A stretch of DNA of 64,000 bases from NCBI RefSeq assembly GCF_039596395.1, contig NZ_JBCNJT010000001.1:1461315-1525314 (forward strand), given 5' to 3'. Positions 17,810 through 26,359 of this stretch are shown here, piece by piece. Position numbers and translations under genes: made by a program. The notes below the pieces were generated by a model. The model was not told where the DNA came from and made no database searches. It was given only the letters and a program-made list of their open reading frames with translations. The DNA is from Fluviicola sp. Its GTDB lineage: Bacteria; Bacteroidota; Bacteroidia; Flavobacteriales_D; Crocinitomicaceae. Every line of letters begins with the position of its first letter. The stretch's first letter is position 1.

Positions 17810-18718
17810 TTAATACGGCAATCCGTCATTCAAAAATGTCGAAAAATAAAACCGTGGTTTTCGTGCTTCTTTTCGGGTAAAAACATTATTCCCGGATTCA
17901 TCCAAACGCGGGTAATGCGGCGTATTCCTAACCATTTTCTTTGGAAACAAGATCAAATCGTGGCTGAGCTTATTCTGAAAGACATGACGGATTTGTTCGC
18001 TATCCCAGCCTAAACGCGCTCCCGCAGTTTGTACTCCCACGAAACGATGTTTCAATTCCCCGTATAAAATTCCATGATTCAGCTTTCCGAAAGGTTTGGA
18101 GGTCAAATCCCTGTAACCGTTCGGGGCTCCCGGAAGCGCCGTTCGGTCCCAGGTTGTTCCGGCAGTTTCGCCGGTCCAGATCGTCAGGCCGATACTTGCT
18201 TTGTACAAACTATCGCGATAGGAAACGATAACACCACCTGTACGAAACCGGTCTTTTGCCTGGCCTCCGAACACATCGTTTTCCATAACAATATCAATCC
18301 GCTGAATTCCCAGGTTCCACGCTCCCGATCGTTGTGAAGTTCCGCGCCGATCGAGGTACCAGTAATGTGCATAACCGATGGAATATTCCGACTTTGACTG
18401 GTGCAGCGGGCCGTCCCAATCCATATTCACGGGATTCTTTCCTTTTCCGAACATCAGCACTCCGCCGGCACTCAACCGCAGTTCCCCGAAATCGGAGCGG
18501 TTCCCCAGATTGGTGAGGAAATAACGGCTGGTTACTCCTGCATTTAGTTGCACGAAATCATTTCCGAGGTACGAATCCAGCTTGATTCCGAGTGAATTTT
18601 GATGAGAACCGAATGTTACCAGAAGCGTTGCTTTTATTCCCGCACCGGGTTTCCACCGATTTTGGCAGAACACCACAACCGGAAGCCAGAAGAAGAACAG
18701 GAATAAGAAGCGATTCAT
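17810..18718 (-). CDS. Secreted protein resembling the type 23 polymorphic-toxin domain family
   Basis: A 302-residue protein starting MNRFLFLFFFWLPVVVFCQ, a signal peptide; the upstream in-frame ATG at 18772 would place 18 polar residues before it. The mature part is beta-rich with Gly-aromatic alternation (SIGYAHYWYLDRRGT). The stretches VMENDVFGGQAKDRFRTGG, IGLTIWTGET and LGWDSEQIRHVFQNKLSHD fit my memory of the Bacteroidota proteins annotated as polymorphic toxin type 23 domain. In these proteins the domain often sits alone behind a signal peptide, and whether it is toxic is doubtful. An outer-membrane barrel is an alternative. No immunity gene is obvious nearby. Confidence 0.6.
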   Translation of the reverse strand: MNRFLFLFFFWLPVVVFCQNRWKPGAGIKATLLVTFGSHQNSLGIKLDSYLGNDFVQLNAGVTSRYFLTNLGNRSDFGELRLSAGGVLMFGKGKNPVNMDWDGPLHQSKSEYSIGYAHYWYLDRRGTSQRSGAWNLGIQRIDIVMENDVFGGQAKDRFRTGGVIVSYRDSLYKASIGLTIWTGETAGTTWDRTALPGAPNGYRDLTSKPFGKLNHGILYGELKHRFVGVQTAGARLGWDSEQIRHVFQNKLSHDLILFPKKMVRNTPHYPRLDESGNNVFTRKEARKPRFYFSTFLNDGLPY

Positions 18719-18833
18719 GAAAAACGAATTTACAATTTTCAGACCGAAATCGCTTGTCTTCACGAAATACATCCAATCAAACGCATAAAATGCCGTTTAT
18801 TCCAAACGGATGTGTTTCGCTGCGGAATTCGTT

Positions 18834-18841
18834 TAACTTTG
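18834..18841 (+). promoter_or_regulatory. Candidate -7 box very close to the lytS-like start
   Basis: TAACTTTG matches TAnnTTTG. A TGTG at 18811-18814 lies 19 bp upstream, near the -33 spacing. The box ends only 4 bp before the ATG at 18846, so transcription would start at or just after that codon. The message would be leaderless, or translation would begin at the ATG at 18873. Confidence 0.4.
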
Positions 18842-18845
18842 GTTT

Positions 18846-19883
18846 ATGTTTAAAGCAAGAAGGACGTATTGGATGGCACAGATAGGAGGGTGGGCATTGC
18901 TTTCCCTGCTGATTTTTTCGGCATCGACCTTTTCGAACCAAAGCATCGACCTGAAAACGATCGTTATTTCAACCAGTTGTTTCTTTGTGCTCGGGATCAT
19001 GCTGACTCACCTGATGCGTTACTTCTTTATCGCGATGGGCTGGCTGAATATGCGTTTGACCAACCTGATTCCGCGCGTTTTGATCACTTCGATTGTTGTT
19101 GCGGCGATCATGTCGTTTTTAAACATGCTCGTTTCTCATTTTGTATCGAAAATCCCGTTTAAGTTCTCCGTCGTAGAATTTTCGCTGGATGTTTCTGCAA
19201 CCCTGATTTTCTTCGTATTGTGGAACAGTGTTTACTTTACCTTCCACTTCTTCCAGCGATCACGGGAACAGGAGGTGAATAACCTGCAATTAACGGCAAG
19301 CCACAACGAGATTGAACTGAAAAACCTGCGTTCACAGCTAAATCCGCACTTTTTGTTCAACTCCCTGAATTCCATCCGTGCGCTGATCGATATCGAACCT
19401 TACCGGGCGCAGGAAAACATTACCAAGCTTTCCAACCTGCTTCGGAAATCATTGATTATCGGAAGTGAACAATTGGTTCCGTTGGAAGAAGAACTGGCTA
19501 TCGTACAGGATTATCTCGACCTGGAAAAAGTACGTTTCGAAGAGCGACTCGAGATAGTGCAGGAATTAGACAAGAGTGTTATGCACTTCCTGATTCCGCC
19601 GTTTATCCTTCAAACATTGGTTGAAAACGCTTTAAAACACGGCGTTTCACAATTAATTGAAGGCGGGACCGTTTGGATACGTGCAAAAAAGCGCGGTGAA
19701 TCGATCATCCTGGAAGTTGAAAATAACGGAAGCCTGCGTTCAACACGCAAAGATTCTACCGGGATCGGGATTGCCAATACGCTTAGAAGGCTTGAACTAC
19801 AATATAAAGGAAAAGCACATTTTCAGATTAAACAGAACACCCCGAATACTGTTATTGCAACGATAGAAATTAAAGATATATGA
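18846..19883 (+). CDS. Sensor histidine kinase, LytS/YehU type
   Basis: A 345-residue membrane kinase. Four hydrophobic segments occupy residues about 12-135 (for example WALLSLLIFSASTF). The His_kinase domain follows with the phospho-acceptor His168 in LRSQLNPHFLFNSLNSIRAL, then the ATPase part with FILQTLVENALKHGVSQ and DSTGIGIANTLRRLELQY. It should sense a membrane or extracellular cue and phosphorylate the LytTR regulator encoded immediately downstream; the two genes overlap by 4 bp (ATGA). A later ATG at 18873 (MAQIGGWALLS) is a serious alternative start given the promoter position. Confidence 0.93.
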   Translation: MFKARRTYWMAQIGGWALLSLLIFSASTFSNQSIDLKTIVISTSCFFVLGIMLTHLMRYFFIAMGWLNMRLTNLIPRVLITSIVVAAIMSFLNMLVSHFVSKIPFKFSVVEFSLDVSATLIFFVLWNSVYFTFHFFQRSREQEVNNLQLTASHNEIELKNLRSQLNPHFLFNSLNSIRALIDIEPYRAQENITKLSNLLRKSLIIGSEQLVPLEEELAIVQDYLDLEKVRFEERLEIVQELDKSVMHFLIPPFILQTLVENALKHGVSQLIEGGTVWIRAKKRGESIILEVENNGSLRSTRKDSTGIGIANTLRRLELQYKGKAHFQIKQNTPNTVIATIEIKDI

Positions 19884-20659
19884 AGACAATAATCATTGAC
19901 GATGAGAGACTTGCACGAGAAGAGTTAAAGAAACTCTTGAAGGATTATCACGAAATTGAGATCATCGACGAAGCAAAGAATCCGGAAGAAGGAATTGAAA
20001 AAATCAAGGCCCTGAAACCCGATTTGATTTTCCTGGATATCCAGATGCCGGGAATGACCGGTTTCGACATGTTAAAAAAACTGGATGAAATTCCACAAGT
20101 GGTTTTCGTAACGGCCTTTGATGATTTCGCGTTGAAAGCTTTCGAGGTCAACGCTCTGGATTACGTTTTGAAGCCGGTAGATCCTGCGCGTTTGGATGAA
20201 ACCGTTAAGAAACTGCTCAATAATTCCGAAGCGGATTTTCAGTCTACGGCAAAAGCTCCGAAAATCGATCGTTCTTCGCGTCCGTTAACTATTTCGGATT
20301 CCATCTTCATCAAAGACGGTGAAAAATGCTTTTACATTTCCCTGGAAAAGGTACGCATGTTTGAAAGCGACGGGAACTATGTGAAAGTGTACTTTGAAAA
20401 GAGCAGGCCGTTGATCTTAAGATCGCTGAACAGCCTGGAAGAACGTTTGGAACCGCAGCATTTTTTCCGTGCCAACCGCAAATACATCATCAACCTGAAT
20501 TGGATCCAGAAAGTGGAAAACTGGTTCAATGGAGGGTTGCAGGTGGAATTAAAACCCGTAATCATCAAAACCGCTGCCGGAGAAGAGATCCGTGAAGGGG
20601 AGAAGATTGAAATCTCAAGACGCCAGGCAATTAAGTTTAAGGAGCTCTTTTCTATTTAA
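19880..20659 (+). CDS. LytTR-family response regulator
   Basis: A 259-residue two-domain regulator. The receiver domain (about 1-120) has the acidic pair in IIIDDERLAREEL, the phospho-acceptor Asp53 in LIFLDIQMPGM, Thr/Ala in VVFVTAF and Lys in DYVLKPV. The LytTR DNA-binding domain (about 150-250) shows FIKDGEKCFYISLEKVRMFESDGNYVKVY and HFFRANRKYIINLNWI. It partners the upstream LytS-like kinase. Such pairs in other Gram-negatives regulate transport or surface genes; targets here are unknown. Confidence 0.95.
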   Translation: MKTIIIDDERLAREELKKLLKDYHEIEIIDEAKNPEEGIEKIKALKPDLIFLDIQMPGMTGFDMLKKLDEIPQVVFVTAFDDFALKAFEVNALDYVLKPVDPARLDETVKKLLNNSEADFQSTAKAPKIDRSSRPLTISDSIFIKDGEKCFYISLEKVRMFESDGNYVKVYFEKSRPLILRSLNSLEERLEPQHFFRANRKYIINLNWIQKVENWFNGGLQVELKPVIIKTAAGEEIREGEKIEISRRQAIKFKELFSI

Positions 20660-20793
20660 TTGAAAATGTAAAATGGAGAATTGAAAAGAAGGGAATTTTC
20701 TTTAAAATATCGATTCTCCTTCGTAAGATTATTTGTGATTGACAATTGAGAGTCTTTAAACTTTTCAATTTACAATTCTCAATTTTCAATTAA
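20660..20793. repeat. Inverted TTGAAAATG/CAATTTTCAA low-complexity repeat
   Basis: TTGAAAATGTAAAATGGAGA at 20660 and the inverted run CAATTTACAATTCTCAATTT near 20768 form a long, imperfect stem between two convergent genes; the right arm runs into the end of the RNA-binding protein gene. A relative lies at 24081-24115. Confidence 0.5.
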
Positions 20794-21612
20794 CGTGATT
20801 CCATTTTCGTGCAAGCTGATCAGTCTTTGTTTGTAAAGGTTTCCAACCACTTGTTTGAAGACTTTTTTCGACCAGCCTGTTCTGTATTGGATTTCTTCGG
20901 GTGAAGATTTATCCGTTAAATCCAGAAATCCCTCGTTATCGTGCAACATTGCCAGTAATTTACGGGAATGTGCGTCAATCTTGTCGTAACCCGGTTTTTC
21001 CAGAACAATATCCAGCTTTCCGTCGGGACGTACTTTTTTCACGTAACCCTTCAGGTTTTCGCCCATGCGTACACGCCGGTGTAATTCGTTTTTGAAGATT
21101 AATCCCTGGAATTTATTGTTTACGATAACTTTCAATCCCAGGTCGGTAAATTCCCAAACCATCAGGTCTACCAGGTCATTTTCCTGAAGCTCATCTTTCA
21201 CAGGCTCCATATACATCCCGATTCGTGAAGTTCCCACCAAACGCTCTGTAGCTTCATCAATGTACATGTAAATGAAGTAGTGTTTTCCTTCTTCCAGAGG
21301 TTTTGGCTGTTCCCGATAAGGAATCAAGAGGTGTTTTTCAACGCCCCATTCGGCAAAAGCACCGTATTGGTTCACTTCCGCAATTTTCAGGAAAGCAAAC
21401 TGGTTAACAAGCACTTTCGGAGTCAGTGTTGTAGCAATGATTCTTCCTTCCGAATCTTTGTACAGGAACACTTTTACCATATCATCTATCTGGAAAGACG
21501 GATCCACATATTTTGTCGGCAACAATACATCGTTCCCTTCCTCATCTTCCAGGTAAGCTCCCGGACTCGTAAAACGGTCAAGGCGCAATTCGTTATAAAC
21601 TCCTAATTCCAC
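20779..21612 (-). CDS. S1-like RNA-binding protein, CvfB/YitL family
   Basis: A 277-residue cytoplasmic protein made of tandem OB-fold modules. It begins MELGVYNELRLDRFTSPGAYL, the usual start of the CvfB family, includes the S1-like stretches FLKIAEVNQYGAFAEWGVEKHLLIPY and GENLKGYVKKVRPDGKLDIVL, and ends in a winged-helix domain (SPEEIQYRTGWSKKVFKQVVGNLYKQRLI). In Staphylococcus CvfB binds RNA and affects virulence gene expression; the role in Bacteroidota is unknown. The gene is convergent with the LytTR regulator. Confidence 0.92.
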   Translation of the reverse strand: MELGVYNELRLDRFTSPGAYLEDEEGNDVLLPTKYVDPSFQIDDMVKVFLYKDSEGRIIATTLTPKVLVNQFAFLKIAEVNQYGAFAEWGVEKHLLIPYREQPKPLEEGKHYFIYMYIDEATERLVGTSRIGMYMEPVKDELQENDLVDLMVWEFTDLGLKVIVNNKFQGLIFKNELHRRVRMGENLKGYVKKVRPDGKLDIVLEKPGYDKIDAHSRKLLAMLHDNEGFLDLTDKSSPEEIQYRTGWSKKVFKQVVGNLYKQRLISLHENGITLIEN

Positions 21613-21698
21613 AGCGCAAAGGTAGTTAAAAGAATTGCCAATTACGAATTGCGAATGATATCCGATGCTCTTGAAGGGAGGCTAGACTCTTTCGTATC

Positions 21699-21964
21699 TT
21701 ACCAAATTCCCCGGGTAATGATATTATAGCAATAATCTTCATAGTCAAATTCCTTCAACTCTCGAATATAATTCTGTAATAAAAGGAATGATTCTTTCTC
21801 TACGAAAACGCCATCACAATACTCTAAATCATCCTCCATTTCGGGGGACATAACTTATTAATCGTTGCTAAGTCGTAATTGGAAATGTCAATTTCCCCAA
21901 TAAAACTATCGTTATCAATAGCATAATACTCGATCAGTAATTGGGTTGAACTATAATTGACCAC
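21699..21964 (-). pseudogene. Frameshifted small AT-rich gene (possible DUF7683-like)
   Basis: Directly after the stop of the stress-protein gene, a GTG begins a frame VNYSSTQLLIEYYAIDNDSF...ATINKLCPP that soon hits a stop. A second frame starting inside it continues EMEDDLEYCDGVFVEKESFL...YCYNIITRGIW and stops at 21699. The two join smoothly if one base is added to the run of five C in TTATGTCCCCCGAA, so a single-base deletion (or a sequencing error) broke one gene of about 88 codons. Style and acidity recall DUF7683-type small proteins found in immunity-rich loci, but that is a weak guess. The 5' end may also be missing. Confidence 0.55.
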
Positions 21965-22771
21965 CTAGAAATACAAATTCCCGGATTGCTTCGCTGCAAT
22001 GATCATACAAGGCAGTTTCAGGTCATTCGTGATCAATGACTGGGCAAAATTATCGAACTGAGGAAGCAAACTTTCCGAGTGATAAGCAATTGCGATCATA
22101 TCGATTTTCTTCTCACTCACGTATCCCATGACTTTTTTGGAATAACCGCCGCTGGATGGAAGCAGGTTTACTTCACATTTAGCGCCCTTTTCGTCGTATT
22201 TGTTGCGGATCAGCAAAACGCGGTTCTTGGTCTGCTGCGATAACCCTTCATCCGTGTGTTTTTCCCCGATTACGTGAACGGTTGCATCAAAAATGCGGGC
22301 CAAATCTCCGGCCGGGCTTACAATCTGAAGACTTTCTTTCGTTAGATCGATCGGAACAACGATGTTCTTGATTTCTACGTGCTTGGTTTCTTTTTGTACA
22401 ATGATAAAAGGAACATCACAACTCGTAATCACCTTCATGGCAAAACTTCCTGTTAACTTCTGGAAGCCTTTTGCACCGTGGGTTCCCATCAAAATCAACT
22501 GGGCATGTTCCCTGTTGGCAATTTTATTGATATCCGTGAAAATATCGCCGACGGTTACCAGTACAAACATTTCTACATTGGAAGGAATCGTTTTTGTTTT
22601 CACAATATCCCACAACCTGGCTTCGATGGTAGCGATTTTGGATTTATTGTCCACTAAATGAAGGAGCATAATGTCCGTTCTTACGTGTGTACCTAAGAAT
22701 AAAGCATAGTCTAATGCAGTGTTTCCAACCTCCGTAAGATCATGGGGCACAATGTACAAATTTCGACTCAT
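21965..22771 (-). CDS. Universal stress protein, two tandem Usp domains
   Basis: A 268-residue protein with two Usp modules. The first starts NLYIVPHDLTEVGNTALDYA and contains ILMGTHGAKGFQKLTGSFAMKVI, the G-x2-G-x9-G-S/T nucleotide-binding pattern. The second starts IKNIVVPIDLTKESLQIVSP and is more degenerate at the C-terminal loop (AIAYHSESLLPQFDNFAQSL). The ATG at 22771 is used; a TTG at 22780 is the only other in-frame option. Usp proteins bind ATP or act as stress-survival factors. The gene is followed immediately by a broken gene and is divergent from the metallophosphoesterase gene. Confidence 0.92.
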   Translation of the reverse strand: MSRNLYIVPHDLTEVGNTALDYALFLGTHVRTDIMLLHLVDNKSKIATIEARLWDIVKTKTIPSNVEMFVLVTVGDIFTDINKIANREHAQLILMGTHGAKGFQKLTGSFAMKVITSCDVPFIIVQKETKHVEIKNIVVPIDLTKESLQIVSPAGDLARIFDATVHVIGEKHTDEGLSQQTKNRVLLIRNKYDEKGAKCEVNLLPSSGGYSKKVMGYVSEKKIDMIAIAYHSESLLPQFDNFAQSLITNDLKLPCMIIAAKQSGNLYF

Positions 22772-22943
22772 AGCGATCAATTTAAGACCAAAATAGCCAA
22801 AAAAACGATTCAGTAAGTGTATTTATTTTTAACAACTCAATGTTGATCAAATATTTCGCCGATTATTTCACCGATTTTAACGAAGATTAGCTAAAGAGTC
22901 GCTCGGACCTGTCTAATTTTACCTTTTCTTAAAAATATCCGCA

Positions 22944-24080
22944 ATGTTTGGAATTATTCTTTTACTCATTCTTTTAGCCCAGGCTACACTTTCCTACGCA
23001 CTTTTCGAATTTCAGAATCCTTTCGTTATTATTCTGGGAATCTTACAACTGACATTATTCTTCGGGAGTATGATCGTCATGATGCGTATGTTCCGGAACC
23101 GCAAAACAACCGATTACCGAAAAGGTTTCAACGCATTTGGCGTCATGATCGCAACAGGTGTTCCGGCCCTGGGCTTCTTTCTTTTCGGGATCATCTACCT
23201 GATTACGGGAATTGCTTTTGTCGAATACATAGGATTCGGGATCGCCATTGCTTTACTCGTTGCTATTTTGGTTGGAATTATTTGGGGAAGATGGAACTGG
23301 AAAACGCATACCATCGACTTGCCTTTTGAAAACCTGCCGGCAGATTCCGACGGATTGAAAATTGTTCAGATCAGCGATGTCCATGTGGGAAGCTTCTTTA
23401 ATAAATACGACAAAGTCGAAAAAGCCATTCAGCAAATCAATCGGCTGGAAGCTGATTTTGTGTTCTTTACCGGCGATTTGGTCAATAACATTGCTGAAGA
23501 AATGCTTGGCTGGGAACCGGTTTTTTCAAAAATCCAGGCGAAAAGAGGAAAATACAGCATTCTTGGGAACCACGATTATGGTGATTATGTACCATGGGAA
23601 CGGGAAGAAACCAAAAATGCCAACCTGACGAAATTGATTGCTATTCATAAGGAAATCGGATTCACACCGCTCTTGAATGATGCTGTGGAAATCAAACCGG
23701 GATTCTGGCTGCTCGGCGTTGAGAATTGGGGGACAGCGCCTTTTCGTCAGAGCGGGAAACTGGATGAAACCCTGGAAAAAGTTCCTGCAGACTCCTTTAA
23801 ATTATTGCTTTCCCACGATCCGAGCCATTTTGACGAGCAGGTGGTTGCCAAAACAGATATCGATCTGACCTTGTCCGGACACACGCACGGCATGCAATTC
23901 GGCATTGAACGCTTCGGAATCAAATGGAGCCCCGTTTCGTTCCGCTATAAAAAATGGGCGGGATTGTACCATGTCGGGAAACAATTCCTGTATGTAAACC
24001 GCGGATTCGGCTACCTGGGCTTTCCGGGAAGAGTAGGGATTTACCCGGAGATTACGCTGATTAAATTACACCGAAAATAA
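22944..24080 (+). CDS. Membrane-anchored metallophosphoesterase
   Basis: A 378-residue protein. Four N-terminal transmembrane helices cover about residues 1-120 (IILLLILLAQATLSYALF to FGIAIALLVAILVGIIW). The calcineurin-like domain follows with all metal-binding blocks: QISDVHVGSF (DxH), FFTGDLVNN (GD), ILGNHDYGD (GNHD), LLSHDP and LSGHTHGMQFG (GHxH). Similar YkuE/YaeI-type proteins hydrolyse phospholipids or UDP-diacylglucosamine at the membrane; the substrate here is not known. A TTGAAAATT repeat follows the stop codon. Confidence 0.93.
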   Translation: MFGIILLLILLAQATLSYALFEFQNPFVIILGILQLTLFFGSMIVMMRMFRNRKTTDYRKGFNAFGVMIATGVPALGFFLFGIIYLITGIAFVEYIGFGIAIALLVAILVGIIWGRWNWKTHTIDLPFENLPADSDGLKIVQISDVHVGSFFNKYDKVEKAIQQINRLEADFVFFTGDLVNNIAEEMLGWEPVFSKIQAKRGKYSILGNHDYGDYVPWEREETKNANLTKLIAIHKEIGFTPLLNDAVEIKPGFWLLGVENWGTAPFRQSGKLDETLEKVPADSFKLLLSHDPSHFDEQVVAKTDIDLTLSGHTHGMQFGIERFGIKWSPVSFRYKKWAGLYHVGKQFLYVNRGFGYLGFPGRVGIYPEITLIKLHRK

Positions 24081-24115
24081 TTGAAAATTGAAAATTGAAA
24101 ATGTAAAATTGAAAA
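24081..24115 (+). repeat. TTGAAAATTGAAAATTGAAA tandem repeat
   Basis: Three tandem 8-base TTGAAAAT words followed by GTAAAATTGAAAAG, directly after the metallophosphoesterase stop codon. Same class as the arms at 20660-20793. Frequent in Bacteroidota intergenic regions. Confidence 0.6.
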
Positions 24116-24150
24116 GCTTTTTGAATCTTAGTACTCTTTTCAATCATGAA

Positions 24151-24804
24151 TTATCCATTTTCAAGGGGATCGAATTCTTTCTTCAGGGCGTGAATCTGCA
24201 ATTCCACTTCATTCACGATTTCTTCAGCGGTTTTTCCTTTCGGGAAGACAGGTTTTCCGATATACATGTAGCTATCAAAAGGAACCGGAACAGGATCGCC
24301 TTTGGGTAAGATTTTCCCCAGGCCTTTCATGTAAACAGGAATGAAGGGAATATCCGGGCATTGTTCCAGCACCAATCCGACTCCGCGTTTGAATTTCTGG
24401 AATTTCTCCGGTTCACCTCTCGATCCTTCCGGAAACAGCAACAAGGATTCTCCTTTTTGAAGCACTTCTATCATGAGCTGAATCGGATCCGGGCCGGTTT
24501 CGCCTTCTTTCGGGCGTGAACGCGGAATCAGTATTGCATTCACAAAAAAGCGCGTCAACGCGGCTTTAAAAGGAGATTTCCCGAAATAATCACCAGCCGC
24601 AATGGGATGTGTTTTAGCAAGCTGATGAAAGGACAAATGAGCCATGATTGAAATCGTATCCAAATGTGAATTGTGATTTCCCACGATGATACACGGACCT
24701 TTATAGACTAAATTCTCCTTATGGATCAGTTTGGTACCCGAAAAAAGCTTGAGTACCATCCGCATAATGACGGAATAAACGACGAATAGAACGACCTTTT
24801 TCAC
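24151..24804 (-). CDS. 1-acyl-sn-glycerol-3-phosphate acyltransferase-like protein (PlsC family)
   Basis: A 217-residue acyltransferase with an N-terminal membrane helix. The catalytic H-x4-D motif is at His44/Asp49 (VGNHNSHLDTI), and the phosphate-binding block is FPEGSRGEP near residue 120. It should transfer an acyl chain to lysophosphatidate or a similar lysolipid at the inner face of the membrane. Its start overlaps the cdsA-like stop by 4 bp. It is the last gene of a four-gene lipid operon, so it may serve that module rather than bulk phospholipid synthesis. Confidence 0.9.
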   Translation of the reverse strand: MKKVVLFVVYSVIMRMVLKLFSGTKLIHKENLVYKGPCIIVGNHNSHLDTISIMAHLSFHQLAKTHPIAAGDYFGKSPFKAALTRFFVNAILIPRSRPKEGETGPDPIQLMIEVLQKGESLLLFPEGSRGEPEKFQKFKRGVGLVLEQCPDIPFIPVYMKGLGKILPKGDPVPVPFDSYMYIGKPVFPKGKTAEEIVNEVELQIHALKKEFDPLENG

Positions 24805-25766
24805 TTCAGGTAATACAAGTTGTAAACGATGTGGAAAAATACCGGCGCCGTGAGTGCCAGGGAATCAATCCGGTCCAGAATTCCTCCGTGGCCCGGAATC
24901 GTATTCCCGGTATCTTTCATCCCGATATCGCGTTTGATGGCCGAAACCACGACATCTCCGATAAAGCCGGTAATGGCTACGGACAAACAGATCAGGATGG
25001 CCTCCATTCCGGAAAAAGGGGTGAGAAACCGGAGAAAATAACCGACAACGGTGGTAGTGATAATTCCACCGATGAATCCTTCCCAGGTTTTATTCGGGCT
25101 GATCTTGGGAATAATTTTATACCGACCGAACATTTTTCCCCAGGTAAACTGGAATACATCATTCATTTCGGTAATAAAGACCACAAAAAGCAACAAACCG
25201 CGACCGCCTGCTTTGAACCCTTCCAATTCCGGCAAACTGAGCAAAAATGCCAGGTGACTCACGCCAAAAACCGTCAGCATCAATTGAGTGGGCAGCACCG
25301 ACATGGCCCGGCCGATATTTTCTGTTACTCCACGTAAAACCAACATAAATGGTATCCACAAGTGCATAAAAATCGGGATGAATGTCAGGAACAAACTGTA
25401 TTGCTTGTAATACGCGAAGAGGTACTGAACCGGAATTGCCAGGTAACACCAAATCAGGATCTTGCGGTCCTCGTCGCGCATATTTTTACTGATTGAGGCA
25501 ATTTCACGAAGCGCCATAAATGAAAGCGCACCGATTGCCACGAATGAAATAGCGGGATCCAAAACGGTTGCAACCACAAAAATCGTCGCCATCATCCACC
25601 AGGATTTCGTACGCATTTTCAATTCTGCAATATTTGCGTTGGGCTTCACCAATCCCATAATCCAGAACAGAAGTGTGGCAAAAACGAGAATACCAAAGAT
25701 CAAACCGATCACAATCAGGGTTTCTTTATTCTCTACAAAAGCAACTAAATCAAAGGCTAAAATCAT
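24801..25766 (-). CDS. Phosphatidate cytidylyltransferase (CdsA family)
   Basis: A 321-residue integral membrane enzyme with about eight helices. The C-terminal signature VVVSAIKRDIGMKDTGNTIP followed by GHGGILDRIDS is the CDS-family motif (S-x-x-K-R-x2-K-D-x-G-x3-PGHGG-x-x-DR-x-D). It makes CDP-diacylglycerol from phosphatidate and CTP. The start overlaps the CDP-alcohol phosphotransferase gene by 4 bp. It may be a second, operon-dedicated copy resembling E. coli YnbB rather than the essential cdsA; a genome-wide copy count would decide. Confidence 0.9.
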   Translation of the reverse strand: MILAFDLVAFVENKETLIVIGLIFGILVFATLLFWIMGLVKPNANIAELKMRTKSWWMMATIFVVATVLDPAISFVAIGALSFMALREIASISKNMRDEDRKILIWCYLAIPVQYLFAYYKQYSLFLTFIPIFMHLWIPFMLVLRGVTENIGRAMSVLPTQLMLTVFGVSHLAFLLSLPELEGFKAGGRGLLLFVVFITEMNDVFQFTWGKMFGRYKIIPKISPNKTWEGFIGGIITTTVVGYFLRFLTPFSGMEAILICLSVAITGFIGDVVVSAIKRDIGMKDTGNTIPGHGGILDRIDSLALTAPVFFHIVYNLYYLK

Positions 25767-26356
25767 GCGAGTGTTTTTTTAATGCGAATGGCTGTACTAA
25801 TTACCAACAGCAGGCTTCCCGTTCCGAAAATATAATTCAATGCAACTTTTATTTCCGGGAAGAAGTAGAGCAGGAGCTGTGTCAAACCAACGAGCAGAGC
25901 ACGGTCACTTTTCCCCATCGGGCCATCGTAGCGGCGCTGACCGGTCATTGCTTTTGCCAGAACTCCTGTAAATTCGTTTACCACTCCCAAAATCACAAAT
26001 GCAAACAATACCAAAGGATGCATTCCCGGAAGCAGTACCAAAGGCAGGAACATCGCAATATCGGCTAAAACATCTCCCAATTCATTCAGTAATTCGCCTT
26101 TTTTGCTCTGCATGTTGTATTCGCGCGCCATCATTCCGTCGAGTGCGTTCAGAGCCATTCTTACCAACAAAGAAACCGGTAAAACAATCAGCATAAATCC
26201 GGAAGGTTTCCAGTAGAATAATCCACCGACAGCAAAAGAAAGCACAATTGCAGCCCAGGTAATTCCGTTTGCAGTGATTCCCATTGCATGCAATCTGACC
26301 AATACCGGACGCAGGAGCTTTTGAAATTTGGGCTTGATGTTGTAGACAGAAATCAT
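25763..26356 (-). CDS. CDP-alcohol phosphatidyltransferase with altered metal-binding motif
   Basis: A 197-residue membrane protein with about five helices. The family motif is D-x2-DG-x2-AR-x8-G-x3-D-x3-D. Here it reads NALDGMMAREYNMQSKKGEL followed by LNELGD: Asp73, Gly74, Ala77, Arg78, Gly87 and Asp95 are present, but the first and third aspartates are Asn70 and Asn91. The spacing is exact, so this looks like a distinct subfamily rather than decay. Family members replace CMP of CDP-diacylglycerol with an alcohol. The acceptor alcohol is unknown. It starts 3 bp after the upstream hydrolase-like gene stops. Confidence 0.88.
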   Translation of the reverse strand: MISVYNIKPKFQKLLRPVLVRLHAMGITANGITWAAIVLSFAVGGLFYWKPSGFMLIVLPVSLLVRMALNALDGMMAREYNMQSKKGELLNELGDVLADIAMFLPLVLLPGMHPLVLFAFVILGVVNEFTGVLAKAMTGQRRYDGPMGKSDRALLVGLTQLLLYFFPEIKVALNYIFGTGSLLLVISTAIRIKKTLA

Positions 26357-26359
26357 ATG

